Positions 1 through 13,400 of a DNA stretch of 64,000 nt are shown in pieces. The notes under the pieces are model-generated. The model saw nothing but the letters and a program-made list of their open reading frames with translations. It made no database searches and was not told the DNA's origin. The translations under genes were made by a program, and so were the position numbers. The stretch spans positions 260,875,863 through 260,939,862 of the forward strand of contig CP136064.1 in assembly GCA_032622095.1 (NCBI GenBank). The letters are read 5' to 3'. Source of the DNA: Siphonodentalium dalli. Lineage: Eukaryota > Mollusca > Scaphopoda > Gadilida > Siphonodentaliidae. Each line of letters starts with the position of its first letter. The first letter of the stretch is position 1.

Positions 1-270
1 ATGAATTTAGTGATGCTACCCCACACAGTGATAAATGAGTGAACATTCACCACAACTGCGGAACTTCGATCTGATCCTAGGTATCCCATAGCAGTCACCT
101 CGATTATGCATTTTATCTTCTGAAAATTAGGGGATATAGAAACTGAACAGAAGGGAAAAAGTAACTAAAAACAATGTTAATTTGAGACATTAGATACTTC
201 CCAGAAGATGAGGCCTAAGCAGAATGAGGTCCTCAGAGGGTGAATTTAGCAATGACAGACAGTATTTCAA
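1..270. repeat. Fragment of a long GAGGTCCCCAGAGGG-type element
   Basis: GAATTTAGTGATGCTACCCC at the very start and GAGGTCCTCAGAGGGTGAAT with ACAGTATTTCAAGGCTTG at 224-278 are the two ends. The middle matches 26780-26870 (TTAATTTGAGAC inverted), so the family has a longer internal form. Confidence 0.55.
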
Positions 271-477
271 GGCTTGCTCACCCCATTTTGAAATATTATA
301 ATTTGATGGGCGATTTTGTTCAATCTAAACCTATATATATATGACCCATGATCTCTTTTAATTAATGGAATGTCTGAAAAATGGGTCAATCTTTCTACAA
401 TATAGAAAATTATTTATCCAAGGAATCAACATGCGTTATTTTACTGAATTCTCACCACAATGAAGCAAGCAATTTCT

Positions 478-1390
478 TAAAGGTCCACTTAATTTTCGAA
501 CCCCCAGATAATTTCATATTATATACCATTTGAAAGAGGAAGCTCCAAAACCTTGTAGTATCACATTATTCTGTGTAATAAACTGAGAACATGTTTTTGT
601 TGAGATACCAACTTGTGTCCTGTGCTCAAGTTCATTAATTTCAATGGAAGGGATATAACTCTATATTTTAAGATTGAATTTGGCTGCATTCTGAGAGCCA
701 TAATGGGGGAAATCTTGCTATGATTTCAGCTGTTTTATATGGGCATTTTCTGAGACACAGACGTTTGAAATGGTGATGATTTGTAGTATTTTAATCATAT
801 TTTATGACATAAATTGTTATTAAAATGGTGTATCAAGGTACTATAAAAAAAAAATCAGTGATTCGAAAATTAAATGGGCCTTTAAATTTATACAAATCAG
901 CTTCTTTTTTTTGTGGCTTCATCGACTAGGAAATTCATGCTATTTATTAAAACTGAGGTTTGAAAATAGCGATCTACCAGTAGGAAACAACATTGGGTGC
1001 ATGGGTAGATCTAGATCGATACCCCAGACTAATTATGCCAGTTTAAAGGTACTCAATCCGATTCGATGGTCCCCATATCATCAGATTCCAAAAATAAACA
1101 AATTTGAAATGCCGCTTCAGTTATCAGAATCGAGTAATTGCCCAACAATAATGCTAACCAGCGTCAACTATAGTATAAATTGCTCAAAATCTGTTATTTG
1201 TCAACATTTTGTTCAACAAAATTTTGCCGGTTTGTCAAATATCTGACACAAAAAAGCCACTTGATTTTAGAGTTATCCATCTGACCACTCTGAGCTTTGA
1301 CTTGAATCAAATATTTGTTTTTACCCCCAAAGCCAAGGAAATAGTAATTTGCGAGCGTTGATTTGGATTATGCATCTTTAATATATATAT
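478..1390. repeat. Old dispersed repeat, modules Y and X
   Basis: Module Y (478-890, from GGTCCACTTAATTTTCGAAC) and module X (about 1060-1390, around GAATCGAGTAATTGCCCA) also occur at 59680-60145 (Y), and at 45085-45340, 48830-49080, 58180-58446 and 60690-61045 (X). Their order differs between loci. The ORF across 911-1246 lies in this repeat and is not a gene. Confidence 0.6.
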
Positions 1391-1504
1391 TTAGATCAAA
1401 CATTGAAATCTTCTAACTTCGCCCGTCAAGAAATATCAGACTATAGTATATTCGTCACAGTGTTATGCCAGTTTAAAGGTATTCGTCACAGTGTAGGAGA
1501 TCAT

Positions 1505-2218
1505 GCCATGAATCTCTACTCTGGCTAACGCCCGTAAAGATCATATCCCACCAGTAAAAAACCTGGGAACTTTTTGAAGTTTTGACAGGGAACCTAATAA
1601 AGTCTAACAAATATCGCGGGGAACAGCTGGGGAATTGCAGGGAATATATTTCTTTGTTGTTATCTGTTTCTTAACCCTTTGAGTGCCAGGGGCCGATCTT
1701 ATCGGCCCTAAACCTACAAAATAAGTCTGTTAAGAATATAAGAATGAATTATTAAAATTGTAAAAAAAAAACAAAACAAAAAAAACATTTGTTAGGCCAA
1801 TGCATTCTCTTATATATGCGAGGCGACCTATGGTCGACTCGCATATATAAGAGAATGCATTGCCACAGGGTATATGGGTTGATACAAAAATCGGACCTGG
1901 CACTCAAAGTGTTAATAATGTACTTCACTGTAGGTGATGGTCCCAACTCATCGAATTATGGCATTTTTCCTGGGTAATTAATTTGATGTTAATTGCAATA
2001 ACGGCTCACAAGAGTCACAGAAAAGCATGCAATTTGGAGTTGGGACATTCACCTACTGTGAAGTACATTATTAAAGACAAGATAACAACTAAGAAATATA
2101 TTCCCCACGTTATGTTTTCGACTTTATTAGGTTCCCTGTCAAAACTTCAAAAAGTTCCAATGTTTTGTACTGGTGGACTATGATCTCTACGGGCGTTAGC
2201 CAGAGTAGATATTCATGA
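1505..2218. repeat. Composite nested foldback
   Basis: Outer arms (1505-1680 and about 2095-2218) share GGCTAACGCCCGTA, CCAGTAAAA and GTTTTGACAGGGAACCTAAT in inverse orientation. Inside them sit a TTAA element (1671-1915) and a second inverted repeat (1917-2071, AATGTACTTCACTGTAGGTG). It is three palindromes stacked in 714 bp. Confidence 0.75.
1671..1915. mobile_element. TTAA foldback element with one hairpin module
   Basis: TTAACCCTTTGAGTGCCAGG start and GGCACTCAAAGTGTTAA end, with a near-perfect hairpin module at 1795-1862. Nested in the larger foldback at 1505-2218. Confidence 0.7.
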
Positions 2219-2224
2219 CATGGT

Positions 2225-5200
2225 CTGCATGTTGATAAACTCTGGACAGCACCGAGCGTGGATGTTACCCAATACCCATGCTCCCCCGCCTCGTATACCG
2301 ATAATTATAATCCCGTTATCCAGGGACGTGCATGGTCAGAGAGTATCCGTTATATATAAAGTTAGGGGGTGTCCACCATGGAATTTCAACTGCAATCACT
2401 TGCACCTGACCAAACTCACAAGTCTGTGTATCTATTGCACCACCCACCACCCCTCCTTGCAATTGCGTTTTTAATTTGCGCGGATGAACATAATCCACTG
2501 GGAATTTTAAGATCTGAACCCCCGATTTGTATTTTTTTTAAATTAGCATTTTTTCACTGGCTATAAGGGGGGCATAATACACCATGGTTCGGCTCGGCAG
2601 AAGAAACTTTTGAAATCTGAACATTAAAACTGCACAATCATATACAGCATCTAGACCGCATGCATGACCTCAAGCTTTCCAAGTGTGGGAAATTTCCAAG
2701 CTGACACCCCCAAAGGTGGAACATTTTTAAAATGATGGCCATTTCAATCCAACATTTTGACCATTAGTACTTAGTAAAATAAAACAACAAATTCACCACT
2801 AATAAATTGTTGGAAATTTTTAATTAGGTGAACAATTTCAACATATTTTTGTGGGTGTGAATTTCCAACTGAAATAATATTGTGTCACACCAACTAATGC
2901 CAAATTATTAATAATATTAATATACACAAAAAATGCTCAGACGTAAACAATATATCAGGTATGAAATTTCCAAATGTTGGAAATTTTGACCAAATTAAGT
3001 GCGACCCCCCCCCCCCCCCAAGCCCCCGTCCGTTGACAGTCACGTCCCTGTCCGGTGTTATGCTAGCATTCCGTGCGAATTTAAGTTAATAATTAGAAGT
3101 TGTACCAATATAAACCTCTCAAATTCACATGTAGACCATAGTGTAGACCATGGAGTATAGAGTCTACCTATTGTATTGCGTCGTAAAAAGGGTACCAATA
3201 TATTTCCCATCAGGTGGCTACTATTTTCAATTCTATAAGCTACATGGTGTGGAGTACGCCGGATTAGTTCTATGATTCGATATATATTCCATGCTGTCTC
3301 GACCAGCTTATTTGACATGAAATGTAAATAGACTGAATATTACTTATTTTCACATAATAATGTAAATTCAATTTGAACAATTTCCATGATTTTTTTCTGG
3401 ATTTCCCAGGAATTTTCACAGAATTTCTTGAAGGTTATAGGTTATAACTTATAACTCCAAATCATTGAAATTAAATGAAAGCATTTTATTAATTAATACC
3501 GTACTATATTATTTTATTCAAGGCTGGTTATTTGTTATGTTATGATTTTACTTTGATTTTTTTTGGGTCTATTTGTTTCTTTATTTGTTTCTTATTGATT
3601 TATGATTCACTTTTTAAAGGTCTAATTATGATTGTTTGTTTGTTTTATTTTGATTTGTTTGTTTTTGTTAAATACAATGTATGTGGATAATTGCTAGATT
3701 ATCATATGGATGTATAATGAATATATAGTCATAAAGATGAGTAGTATCTTTGAATATAAAATATAGCAATGCTCCTATTTATGACTCATATTGTGATAGT
3801 ACAAAATTTAACTTTTACCATTTTATTTCAACTAATATGATTAAACTGTTAAAAATTTATTTCTGGTTTATGTTTACCAACTAGTTATAATCAATATTAA
3901 TAATGATATTGCATTTTTATTTTTTTTTATCAATAAAATTTGAATTGAATTAGTTTCGGCAAGGTTTATAAATATTATTTAAAGATCCACGTCCTATTCC
4001 GAATTTTCAATGTCGCCGGAAGCAGGTGTTTTTTGGCACGTGATTTCTGTAGCCAATCACGGTTTGTTTTATATTTACTTGTAGGAAGCCACAAACCGTA
4101 AAGTTTGAGAGCGAAGCTTGATTTTTTTGATATTTCTCAACAAAATATCTATACAAATATAATTCAGAATACATAACCTTTGTAGAATAAATACTCTCTC
4201 TAGGTAAGTTAAAGTTATAAACCTTCAATCACGACGAGTATTGTCGTTTGACGGCTGAATAAGGATTTATTTACATTCCGTTCTAAATTCTAATTTGTTT
4301 TGACGCGACCAGTTTGCGGGCAATTTTTTCCAGGAGATGTTCATCCAAATCTGCATTGTCTTTCATCTTTATTTGCGTTTATCTTCTTTCTTTAACTTAT
4401 CAGTTAAGCATATCTACTGGAATATGTAGAGTGATTGGAAATAAGATCGTTTTATGAGGTTTTATTACTTGTCAGAACTGTTCATCACAACGACCCAATT
4501 TCTTGGCAGGCTGCCAAAAAGAGTCAGCTGAAAGATCATGATATTGAAGGAGATTAGAATAGAACGAAATTACTCCTCATCAGAATGATTTCTTAGATAT
4601 ATCTCTCTAAGAACCTCTTTCATTTTCTTGTTGGCCCATTTGTCTTATTACTTTGGCCAGTTAGTGGCAGATGGCTCTTTTAAATGTATTTGACATAGGT
4701 GTTTTGAGGAATCTTTGCCTTTGGCATTAATTATACATGGAAATTCCAAATAGAATTATAGATAACGTCAATAACAATCTAAGAAAAGCATGCAGTAATA
4801 ATACATTCAATTATAATTGGAAACACGATGAGTTAAGAATAAAATTTGGTGTGGTTCAATATTCTCTGTAGACTAGACTGGTTCACCTGATCTCGTGCAT
4901 GGTCAATGGTTTTCCAGATTGACAGAAGTGTCTCGCTGCACCAAGCTACTCCACACAGGTACATTGGGAGAATCGGTGACATTTCTGGTGAAAACCCACA
5001 AGCAACATACTAATTTACAAATACACACCACAGGTGCCTTGAATGAATCATTCCAGTTCAATATGCTCTGTAGCTGGTGGTCCCGGGAGGCGGTGTGTGA
5101 GGCGCTGGTATGTGCTTGTTAATAAGTTTTTGCTACTAATAGGATAGGAATCATATCAATCTGACACATTTTGCTATTTAAATTATCTGATTACTATTTT

Positions 5201-6060
5201 ACAATTTAAATATCAGTGAAAGCAGCTGTTGGAAGCAATGACAATAATGGTGACCCTCATTCAAACAGCCTTCATAATTGGATACAGCAATCAGCATTGC
5301 CAAAGCAATTTGCTGAAGCAAACTGGGCCACAGCATACTGTTGCCGTAGCGGATTGCCGAAGCCAAACAATCTGAATTAAGAGGGCTGTTCAAAATTGGA
5401 CACTTCACCTCTCTCTATGGTAATATCTGGCATGATCTGCATCTGAGTTGAGGGACAGCTCAATTTGCTACTTGGATTGATGGCTTATTTTATTTTCGAT
5501 GAGAAATGAAAACTTGTTCACACACAATAAGAAAGGTACACTCATACTGAGCCAGTGTCTCCACCCATTCTGATATTGTATTCTCGAAAGAGAGACTAGT
5601 TACAGGTAGGAAACAAGCTTAATTCCACCCCCTTCTTGAATATCGTTTATGGAGCAGTACTATAACTCGGGTGGACATACGGTACCAACAATAATAAAAA
5701 AATGTGTTTCAACAAGTACCGGTAAACATCCCTCAAAATTAGAAAAAAAGCCCCACAGCAAATTTAGTGCTGTGGCATATTAGATTCCACATGTTGCCAT
5801 GGCATTTCTTATGGCATTACTTATTGCCATGGCCAATTTCCAGGCCTTTGCTCCAGTCAGTATACATGAATGTCTTTCTTGGGCCTGTGGATACCACAAG
5901 GAAGATACAGAATACTTCTTGATCAACTGCCCCTTATACTCAACCTAACTTGTCTTGTCATGCAATCAATAAATTACTGCACTACTGGTAGAAACCTGAT
6001 ATTTATTATTCATTAATAATTGTATTAACAAATATTTATTGTATATACACCACTGGTTTC
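2225..6060. other. Gene-free AT-rich stretch
   Basis: I find no exon or RNA gene. There is a run of 15 C at 3005-3019 and T/A-rich sequence at 3500-3960. ORFs here are short and lack coding character. Confidence 0.5.
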
Positions 6061-6278
6061 TAATGAAATGATAAACACAACTACATTAATCTCCCACCCC
6101 CCCATAAAAAATTCCAATATAGGCCACCCTGAACATACAAAATTCTCCTTAATCTGCACTATTATCCCTTCGTGTCACCTACACAACCCAACCTACTCAA
6201 AAAACCAACACCTGCACCACTACTCTTGGGTCCAAATAAGCATATGGTACAGAATAAGAGTACAGGGTGGACAATTCT

Positions 6279-6323
6279 GCTAAATCCAATAAGAGTATGG
6301 CCCATACTCTTATTGGATTTAGC
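6279..6323. repeat. Perfect 45-bp hairpin
   Basis: GCTAAATCCAATAAGAGTAT and its exact inverse with a one-base loop. Nearby TACAGGGTGG repeats occur at 6262 and 6423, suggesting a small foldback element. Confidence 0.7.
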
Positions 6324-6811
6324 GCTTTCCGATGTATGGCAACAAACCATATTTCTGACTAAATCCTGAAAAATTACCCATAATTCTGCTGTGGTTAAGG
6401 ACTGTATGGGGTGAAATAACAGTACAGGGTGGCAATTTACATCATGGAAGCAAGTCCATCTGAAATGCTATAAGGTCAATCATATATATTTCTCAAATTC
6501 TACACTGTTTGTTGTTATATGAGTTACCAAACAGACTTCCATCAACATGTTTGTATTATCTTTTCCTGATCTGAGGAAAGGTTCCAGCAATTCTGATAGG
6601 ACTATAGTATAAACTTCTTGACAATCCCACTTTTTAAATAAACATACGGACCCAAATAAGCACCATACAGAGTGGCAACTTTAAAAAAAATTAATAAGCA
6701 TACAGGTATGCTAATTTGGACACCAAGAGTAACACCAGATACCTTTGGTATATCATACATCATTCCAATTATGCGCACTACCTGTCATGGCAAATTAATT
6801 GTATTTCGTTT

Positions 6812-7060
6812 TTATACCCCCCCCCCCCCCCCCCCCCACACAACGAGAAGTGGGGGCGTATACTGGAATCAGCTATGAAACTTGGCACATATATTTAGTG
6901 CCACGGAAACCTGTGCACCTACGATTATCAGATCTGTCAGACTTTTTTTTGTGGAGTTATCCGACTTTTACTGACTTAGAAAATTTTCTCAAGATACATA
7001 ATTTTTTCCGAGTTTTTATTCCTAAATTTTCTGGTCAATTACAGGCCTGGCAATATGGCG
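6812..7060 (+). mobile_element. Old, truncated relative of the Helitron-like element
   Basis: TTATAC, a run of 21 C (6817-6837), GAGAAGTGGGGGCGTATACTGG, then one copy of the block with ACCTGTGCACCTACGATTAT. The 3' hairpin and CTAG end are missing. Confidence 0.5.
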
Positions 7061-7189
7061 CGAGCGATTTTATCGCTCGCGCAATTTCAATTTGGCGTTG
7101 GCGATATATTGCTCGCGCAACATTCACTACCCAACATACTTTTGCAGTCGTAATTTTGATGAGTTATCCGTTTGAAAACATATAAGGCA

Positions 7190-8490
7190 ACGCGACATCG
7201 CATCTTTGAAGCAGGAGACACATGCTATGTTAACAGTCGGCTACCACCGGTATATCTAATTAGGCCAAACCATGCTACACACCCGTCACCAGTGACAGAC
7301 TGACGATTACATGACCTAACTGTGAAATTTGTATTGTGTTCACAGTACGATCCTAATAAAACAACACTAGCTGTGACCACTGGCGAAAACTCCTCTCACA
7401 TGCCATAATCATGCATTGTTCATCACATAAAGACACTAGCCAGGTTCCTATCTAAACACCGCAGAGTGTGAAACACACCTGCAATTTATAAGGCCTTACT
7501 AACTACCTGCATGCCCCAGTGTGAATCGGACCGCGTCGGTGACCAAGGTAACACACTCATTGGATCGCTTGCTACACACATCAAAGCATGCTGTGTATAC
7601 ATTGTTTTAAACATTCAGACTACAGGCTACAGTTGAGTTCAAAATCAATTTCGATAACAAAATGGTACCACTACTAGTAATTTGTGTCATTGCTCCGATT
7701 GATTCAGATAATATATGAAATTAGGCCCTATATACGGACTACCTATTATTAATTTGAATACATTTGTTCTCAAAGTCTGTGTAGGCCTATACATACAACT
7801 ATGCGACTTTTGGAAAATCTACTGTATGCAGCTATGCTTATTCTTATCTCAGTACGCCTGCACGTAGGCCTATGCATGCATCCAGGTTATTGACAGATCA
7901 TGTATGGGTGAGTGACGTGTTTGACGTCAAATTATGATACAGTAGGCCTACACATTGTTATCCATTTATACAGTAACGTAACCCGTCATTTGATGCGTCA
8001 TGACTTTAGTTTTACATTGCTTATTATTTATAAATAGAATAGGCCTTCAATCATATTGCGGATTTGTTTCCACAAGGACCGGTCGCATGTGTTGATGTGT
8101 TCAGTTGAATTAATTTATCATGGACACATTCAAAGGGAATCGCGTTAAACTTTCGACGTACACGAAGTGGAATACAGGAGGCCTGATCAACTAGGAGTCG
8201 ACCACATGCAATGGTTGTGAATATGTGACAAAAGTGTGGTGCAATGTGTGCGCTAAACACAGTACGCGTCTCAGATCTAATCTTCGCGGGAAGACGCTGA
8301 AGGGCCTCGATTGTTACATAATGGGGACAACGTTCGTAAAGAAATGCTCGGTCGATAGGCATTTATCTTCAAAAACGCACACTTTCGCTATTGAAATTTC
8401 GAAATATTAAATTCTCAGTTATGTTCCATCAAGTTCACTGTATTGGTTTGTTTATTCTCCGACAATTAAGATGAGTATATTATTATATTT
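7190..8490. other. Repeat-poor stretch upstream of SAP130
   Basis: No match to the repeats of this window, more CpG than the surroundings (for example GGACCGCGTCGGTGACC near 7530), and a zinc-finger-like fragment at 8225-8410. It may hold 5' regulatory sequence or a decayed element. No promoter can be defined. Confidence 0.3.
8225..8410 (+). pseudogene. Decayed hAT/CGGBP1-type zinc-finger fragment
   Basis: A 61-codon ORF with VWCNVCAKHS and then GLDCYIMGTTFVKKCSVDRH LSSKTH. The second part follows the pattern C-x2-C...SxVDRHLxSKTH of N-terminal zinc fingers in hAT-related transposases and CGGBP1-like proteins, but the second Cys is Met. No downstream transposase is present. The identification rests on this short motif only. 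Confidence 0.3.
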
Positions 8491-8840
8491 CTCATTAATA
8501 CTGATTGTTGATTCTGGTTATGTCACTTGACTTAATGGTTAGACTAGTCACAACAAGCATGATATAATGATTGATTCTGGTTAGGTAACTTGGTCACTCA
8601 GGTATAAAGGAACAAACACAAATATATCATGTACATGTATGTACAATATATGCATAGCATAATGATTGATTCTGGTTAACTTACAATAATATCTTACCAT
8701 GATGTCACCTCATACATGTATTATACAGTACTATAACAGCATGTAATATATGATATAAATATATTATAATGATTGATTGATTCTGGTTAACCATTAGGTC
8801 ACTTGGATCAGGCATAAAGGAACAAACACAACAATACCAT
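8490..8840. repeat. Spaced repeats of TTGATTCTGGTTA
   Basis: Four copies of ATGATTGATTCTGGTTA at irregular spacing, two of them followed by TCACT...GGCATAAAGGAACAAACACA. A degraded tandem repeat. Confidence 0.6.
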
Positions 8841-9159
8841 ATATGCAAGACATGGTATAACATTTATAAAAGTACTTTATTAAACATTTTTAATAAGTTA
8901 TACAACATTCATTGATAATTTTACAATTAATATATGATTATAAATTAATTAAATTTAAATATTATCACTTACCACATAATAAGTTATATGCAATATGACA
9001 TATGTCAGTTTACTTGTATTTCATATGTTACAACATAAATACCCCATAAAACAGAAATTGCCCCTGGCCTGCAAAATATTTTAGCCCCTGCAAAGTATTT
9101 TGGCGAGGGCGAATTTTAGCCCCTGCAGATTTTTCATAAGGCCAGCACTGCAATTGTTA

Positions 9160-9860
9160 TTAAACTTGGCACAGATATTTAGTACCATGGGAACCTGTGA
9201 TCTATGAGGTCTGTTCTTTTTTACTTAGAAAATTGTCTCAAAATGCATAATTTTGTCCTAGTTTATATACCTATATTTTTCTTTCCATTTTTGTTATACT
9301 TGGCACAGATACTTAGTACCAATGGAACCTGTGCACCTGTTAAACTTAGAACATTTTCACAACATGCAGAACTTTGTCCGAATTTGTATTCCTACATCTT
9401 TTTGTCAATTTTTACGTCAACTTTAATTTGTAAAGTTTAAGCTAGTGGGTTGGTTTTGTGCATGCATGTGTTCATCAACAATTTCCTTTGGCACACCCTA
9501 CAGGCCAGATCCCTCATCCGATCAGTACACTTTCCTTTGGCACACCCTACAGGCCACATCCCTTATCCGATTGTCATCAAACTTCTTTGGGGTGACCTCT
9601 ATATGGGATCTTAATTTATTTCCGAATTTCATTGGAAAAACATGGCTGCAAGTGGCCATCTTGGATTTCAGGTTTGAATCCATTAATACACCCTACAGGC
9701 TGCATCCCTCACACGATCTTCACCAAACTTCATATGATCATTGGGGTGACCTCCAAAAGGGAGCTTACCATTTTTTCTGAATTTCATTGAAAAAGTGGGC
9801 AATTTTGTTTGCAGTTTTTCTCGACTGCCATGGGGTCTATCCTTGCTCCCGTTTGTTTGT
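9160..9860. repeat. Mixed old repeats
   Basis: 9170-9400 matches internal blocks of the Helitron-like element (ACCATGGGAACCTGTG). 9440-9850 matches the AGCTCAACTT-type repeat of 53035-54260 (CACACCCTACAGGCC...CATCC). Confidence 0.55.
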
Positions 9861-10049
9861 GGGGACTGGAGGTTCATCTTTAGTTTTAAAATCTTGTCCT
9901 CCAATTCCCCAGTCTCTATGTAATCATGATATGATAATAGAATATGTCTAAATAAAAAATGTATGTTGAAATTCTGATGAAGAAAAAACAACAGTTCACT
10001 TTATGTATAAAATAGGTTTGGTGAATATCTCAAATTTCATTTCCTGCAG

Positions 10050-10108
10050 ACAAGAAGAGAATGATCATTTTGTGACTCAAATGAAGTCAATTCTTCAGAA
10101 CCTGAAGA
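10050..10108 (+). other. Possible 5' exon or UTR exon upstream of SAP130 exon 1
   Basis: TTTCCTGCAG is followed by a 59-base segment open in one frame (QEENDHFVTQMK...) and a GTAAGC donor. It would suit an exon, but the next acceptor (10150) is only 42 bp away, and no frame connects it to the exon 1 reading frame. It may be transcribed 5' UTR or a chance match. Confidence 0.25.
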
Positions 10109-10190
10109 GTAAGCAATATTGGAGCCTCTAATTTCGATTCTATGTTTCAGCCACCAGATTTTAATGGTAATAGAATGAAAAAAAACATCA

Positions 10191-10415
10191 ATGGGTGACA
10201 GACATACAGAACACCATGAGCATCAACCTGCGAGAACTCCGATCCAAATCATCCCTCCAGCTGAGTTGGTGTGTCGACCTGCAACAATTCACACCATCAC
10301 TATGTCACAGTCAGGTGACAAACCGATTCGACACCCGACTACTGGCCATATCTTATCGCAAGCAGCTTTATCTCCTCAGCAGACTGAAGTTTTGAAAGCT
10401 TATACAAACAGTCAG
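10191..10415 (+). CDS. SAP130: SAP130 exon 1 (first coding exon found)
   Basis: 75 codons from MGDRHTEHHE to TNSQ, then donor CAG|GTATGT; ends in phase 0. The ATG context is only fair (T at -3, G at +4), and several ATGs lie just upstream. All frames from the nearest good acceptor (10150) hit stops before or near this ATG, so I start here, but the true N-terminus could come from an unrecognised exon. The segment is rich in His, Pro, Gln and Thr, as expected for the SAP130 N-terminal region. Confidence 0.65.
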
Positions 10416-13400
10416 GTATGTGATAGACTCTACAGGGGTCAATTAATTTTTTTTAATTTGTATAGCATTTTGCAGCACTGGATAGATTTTGTATAGCATT
10501 CCCTACCAATACACGTACCAGTACTGGTAATATGTAGCCAGAAAGTGAAGCTCAGACACTTCTGGGGTACTAATATCTTTTACATATATGTGACTGCTGT
10601 TGTTCTGTTTCAATGTAATTAAACTGTGTAGAATTTTGAACTAGCCATGGCATCAGAATGGAAAATGTCTAATTTTGTTCTAAACTACTGGTTTAAATAC
10701 TTCTTATCACACTACTGCTTAAAATTATTTTTCGGAGTAGCATTACTAAATTTGCCCTCTGGGGACCTCATTCTGCAAATATCAGAAATGCTATATCCAG
10801 GCTTTGTCAGAAATGTGTGTCAGAAAGTGGCTGGGTGTACAAACCCTGTGGGTGAAGGTAAATCATGCAGTAAAATGTCAAATGAGATTTCTGAAAATTT
10901 AAATCCTCCCAAGCGAGATAGGTGGAAGGCGAGTTAACCCTCTATGCATTAGTATAAAGTTATTATACAATGTTGTGTACAGTATGTGTTATTCTTGTAC
11001 AAGTCCAGGTTGTGGTGAAAAGTCATATTGGACGAGACCATGAAAAAACATATATTCCTACACATACAAGCCTGGAAATGACTCAGCAGGGCTTAAATTC
11101 TGACGGGAATCAGAATGATGATTCTTAGTTTGAGTCTTGTAAAAGCAGCTAATACGCTGTAGAAAAGCTATATTTTGATTCTCACAAAATTTTATGGATA
11201 ATATGGCCTGGTGTGGCAGGAAAGCCCAAATGACCAATGCATATTTGCTTGTGCCTGTCATTATGATTGGTGCTCATGTATGGAGGCCTACAGGCACTGA
11301 TAAAAATGGCTTATTCTCACTTATCCGGCAGGGATGTGTGAATGCATCTGAGCCGGCAGGTTATAGTCTGTTTTTACAATGTGTGACTAGTGATAGGATC
11401 GCCGCAAGCAGTGTTTGTTTAAGCAAAGTGTAGCACTAACTTACCGGCAATAACTGTATATCACGATATGAACTCTTGTCACTGAAAACAACTCAAGTGA
11501 GTTATTTCCAGAGATCATGTTCTCACGCTAACATATAAATTACAGAGGTTCACAAAGACAGATCATATCAAAATGGCAAACGCTCAAGTACACATTTATT
11601 TCATTCCTAATGATCGTGGTGGTAAATATCTCGTCTTTAACCACTATAAGTTCTGTGTTAAGTCTCGAAGAAACGACAGTGTACATTGGCGATGCTGTTC
11701 AAAGACATCTGGTGCTACTGTAAATACCAAGAACGACATATCCTACAAAAGCCAGCATAACCACGACTCAGACCAGGCCCAAGTTGCTGCTGAAACCATC
11801 ATCGCAGAGCTTAAAACCTTAGTTCGACAGAAATCCAGACCAGTCACTGCTATCTACCAGGAAGAAATATCTAGTATGTATATCTTTGAGAAAAAAAAAA
11901 AAGGTGAAACAAAGACGCTGATTCGTAGGGCAACTGCGTTACCATTCCTGTCGGTAGGTGATATAAGCGACGCCTTGTTCGAAGTTCTCGAAGAGGCACC
12001 AGCAGGTAGCAACATCGAAAAATTCACAGACTATGTCACATCGTACTGGGTGGAAGGCGACCACAGTAGACAGACATGGAATCACTTCGACAATGACGGC
12101 CCCAGAACAACGAACCATGTTGAAGGCTGGCACAATAAACTGCAAAATTATCTGCCGTGGAGCAAACCGAACCTGTTCAACTTCATTGAATTCATTAAAA
12201 AAGAACAGGCGTATCATGAATCGACGATACTGCAAGTGAGCAATGGTGGTCGGGTCAGACCACAGCAGAGAAAATACAGGAGTATCAACAACAGTCTTCG
12301 CCACTACAAGAGAGTTTATAGAGAAGGGCAGTTGGGAATGTTACAATATTTAGATTCAGTTGGATATTTATCTGGCTTTTGAAGACCTGTGATGTGTATG
12401 TGGTGATTATTATGTTATTGTAATTGTCGTATAAATGTATTATATTATATAAATGTATTATATTATATTATAATAAATCGTTAAGTGCAACTGTTGTTCA
12501 AATGGTCCCCAAATAAAATACCGGTAAATCAGCCCAAATGTTGCTTAAAGGGGTACTGTACACCAATTTCAATAAATTCCCGGTGACAATAGCGATCTAA
12601 TATGAATATTTTTTATATTATAAAATAACTAATTTGAGTCGACGATGTCTACTCAAAACGTTCCGGTTAACAGGCTATCGTAAAAGTAAAATTGAATTAT
12701 TTAATATAAATTCATTTATGGCTGGAGTCATAAAATGGCGAATTATGTCATTACGAGTTACCGTTCTTGAAATCGCATCTGCTGCGTGTTTTTTATTGAC
12801 GACCGTTCGCGAACATTATTGAGTTGCAAACAAAACATGTTACCTGCAAAAGGAAGGCCCGTTATAACCGATTCGGAAAAAAGGAGAAAGAAACAAGAGT
12901 CATAAAGCGTCAAGTACTTTTATAGGGAGTGAGATTGTTCGATGGAAGAGATTGAATGCATCAATCGAAGCTGTGAGCAATGAACTTCCGGTTCTTCCTG
13001 AGACCTGCGTCTTCTCTGGTGAAGGTAAAAAACATGGCACGTAGTTTGAAATCGTAATATTTTTCTTTCTAAGATCAATATTTTCTTCGCTAAATTAGGT
13101 TTATACGAAACTCATATAACACGAACACAATCTAACTTGAAAGTTATTTCAATGGGAGTAAAAAAAATTGCCTATCTCTGTGTACATTACCCTTTTAAAT
13201 AAAAAAAAATGTAAAACAGTTAAAAATCTAAGTAACTGCAGATACAGACTATAAGCGGCAACTCTTTCATGTTGAGGATTATCACACATACCTCCGATAC
13301 AATACCTGCCGGATAAGTGAGAACATCTCATAAAAATGCTGTAATTTTTTGTCGATTCAATGTATGTAAGATAATAAATATGTTACTTGTAAGTTTTAAC

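Noticed and set aside
8051-8362. Minus-strand 103-codon ORF
   Set aside because: No recognisable family. It overlaps the zinc-finger-like fragment on the other strand, which has at least a motif.
11939-12304. Minus-strand 121-codon ORF
   Set aside because: Antisense shadow of the FLYWCH/MULE ORF, which has recognisable motifs.
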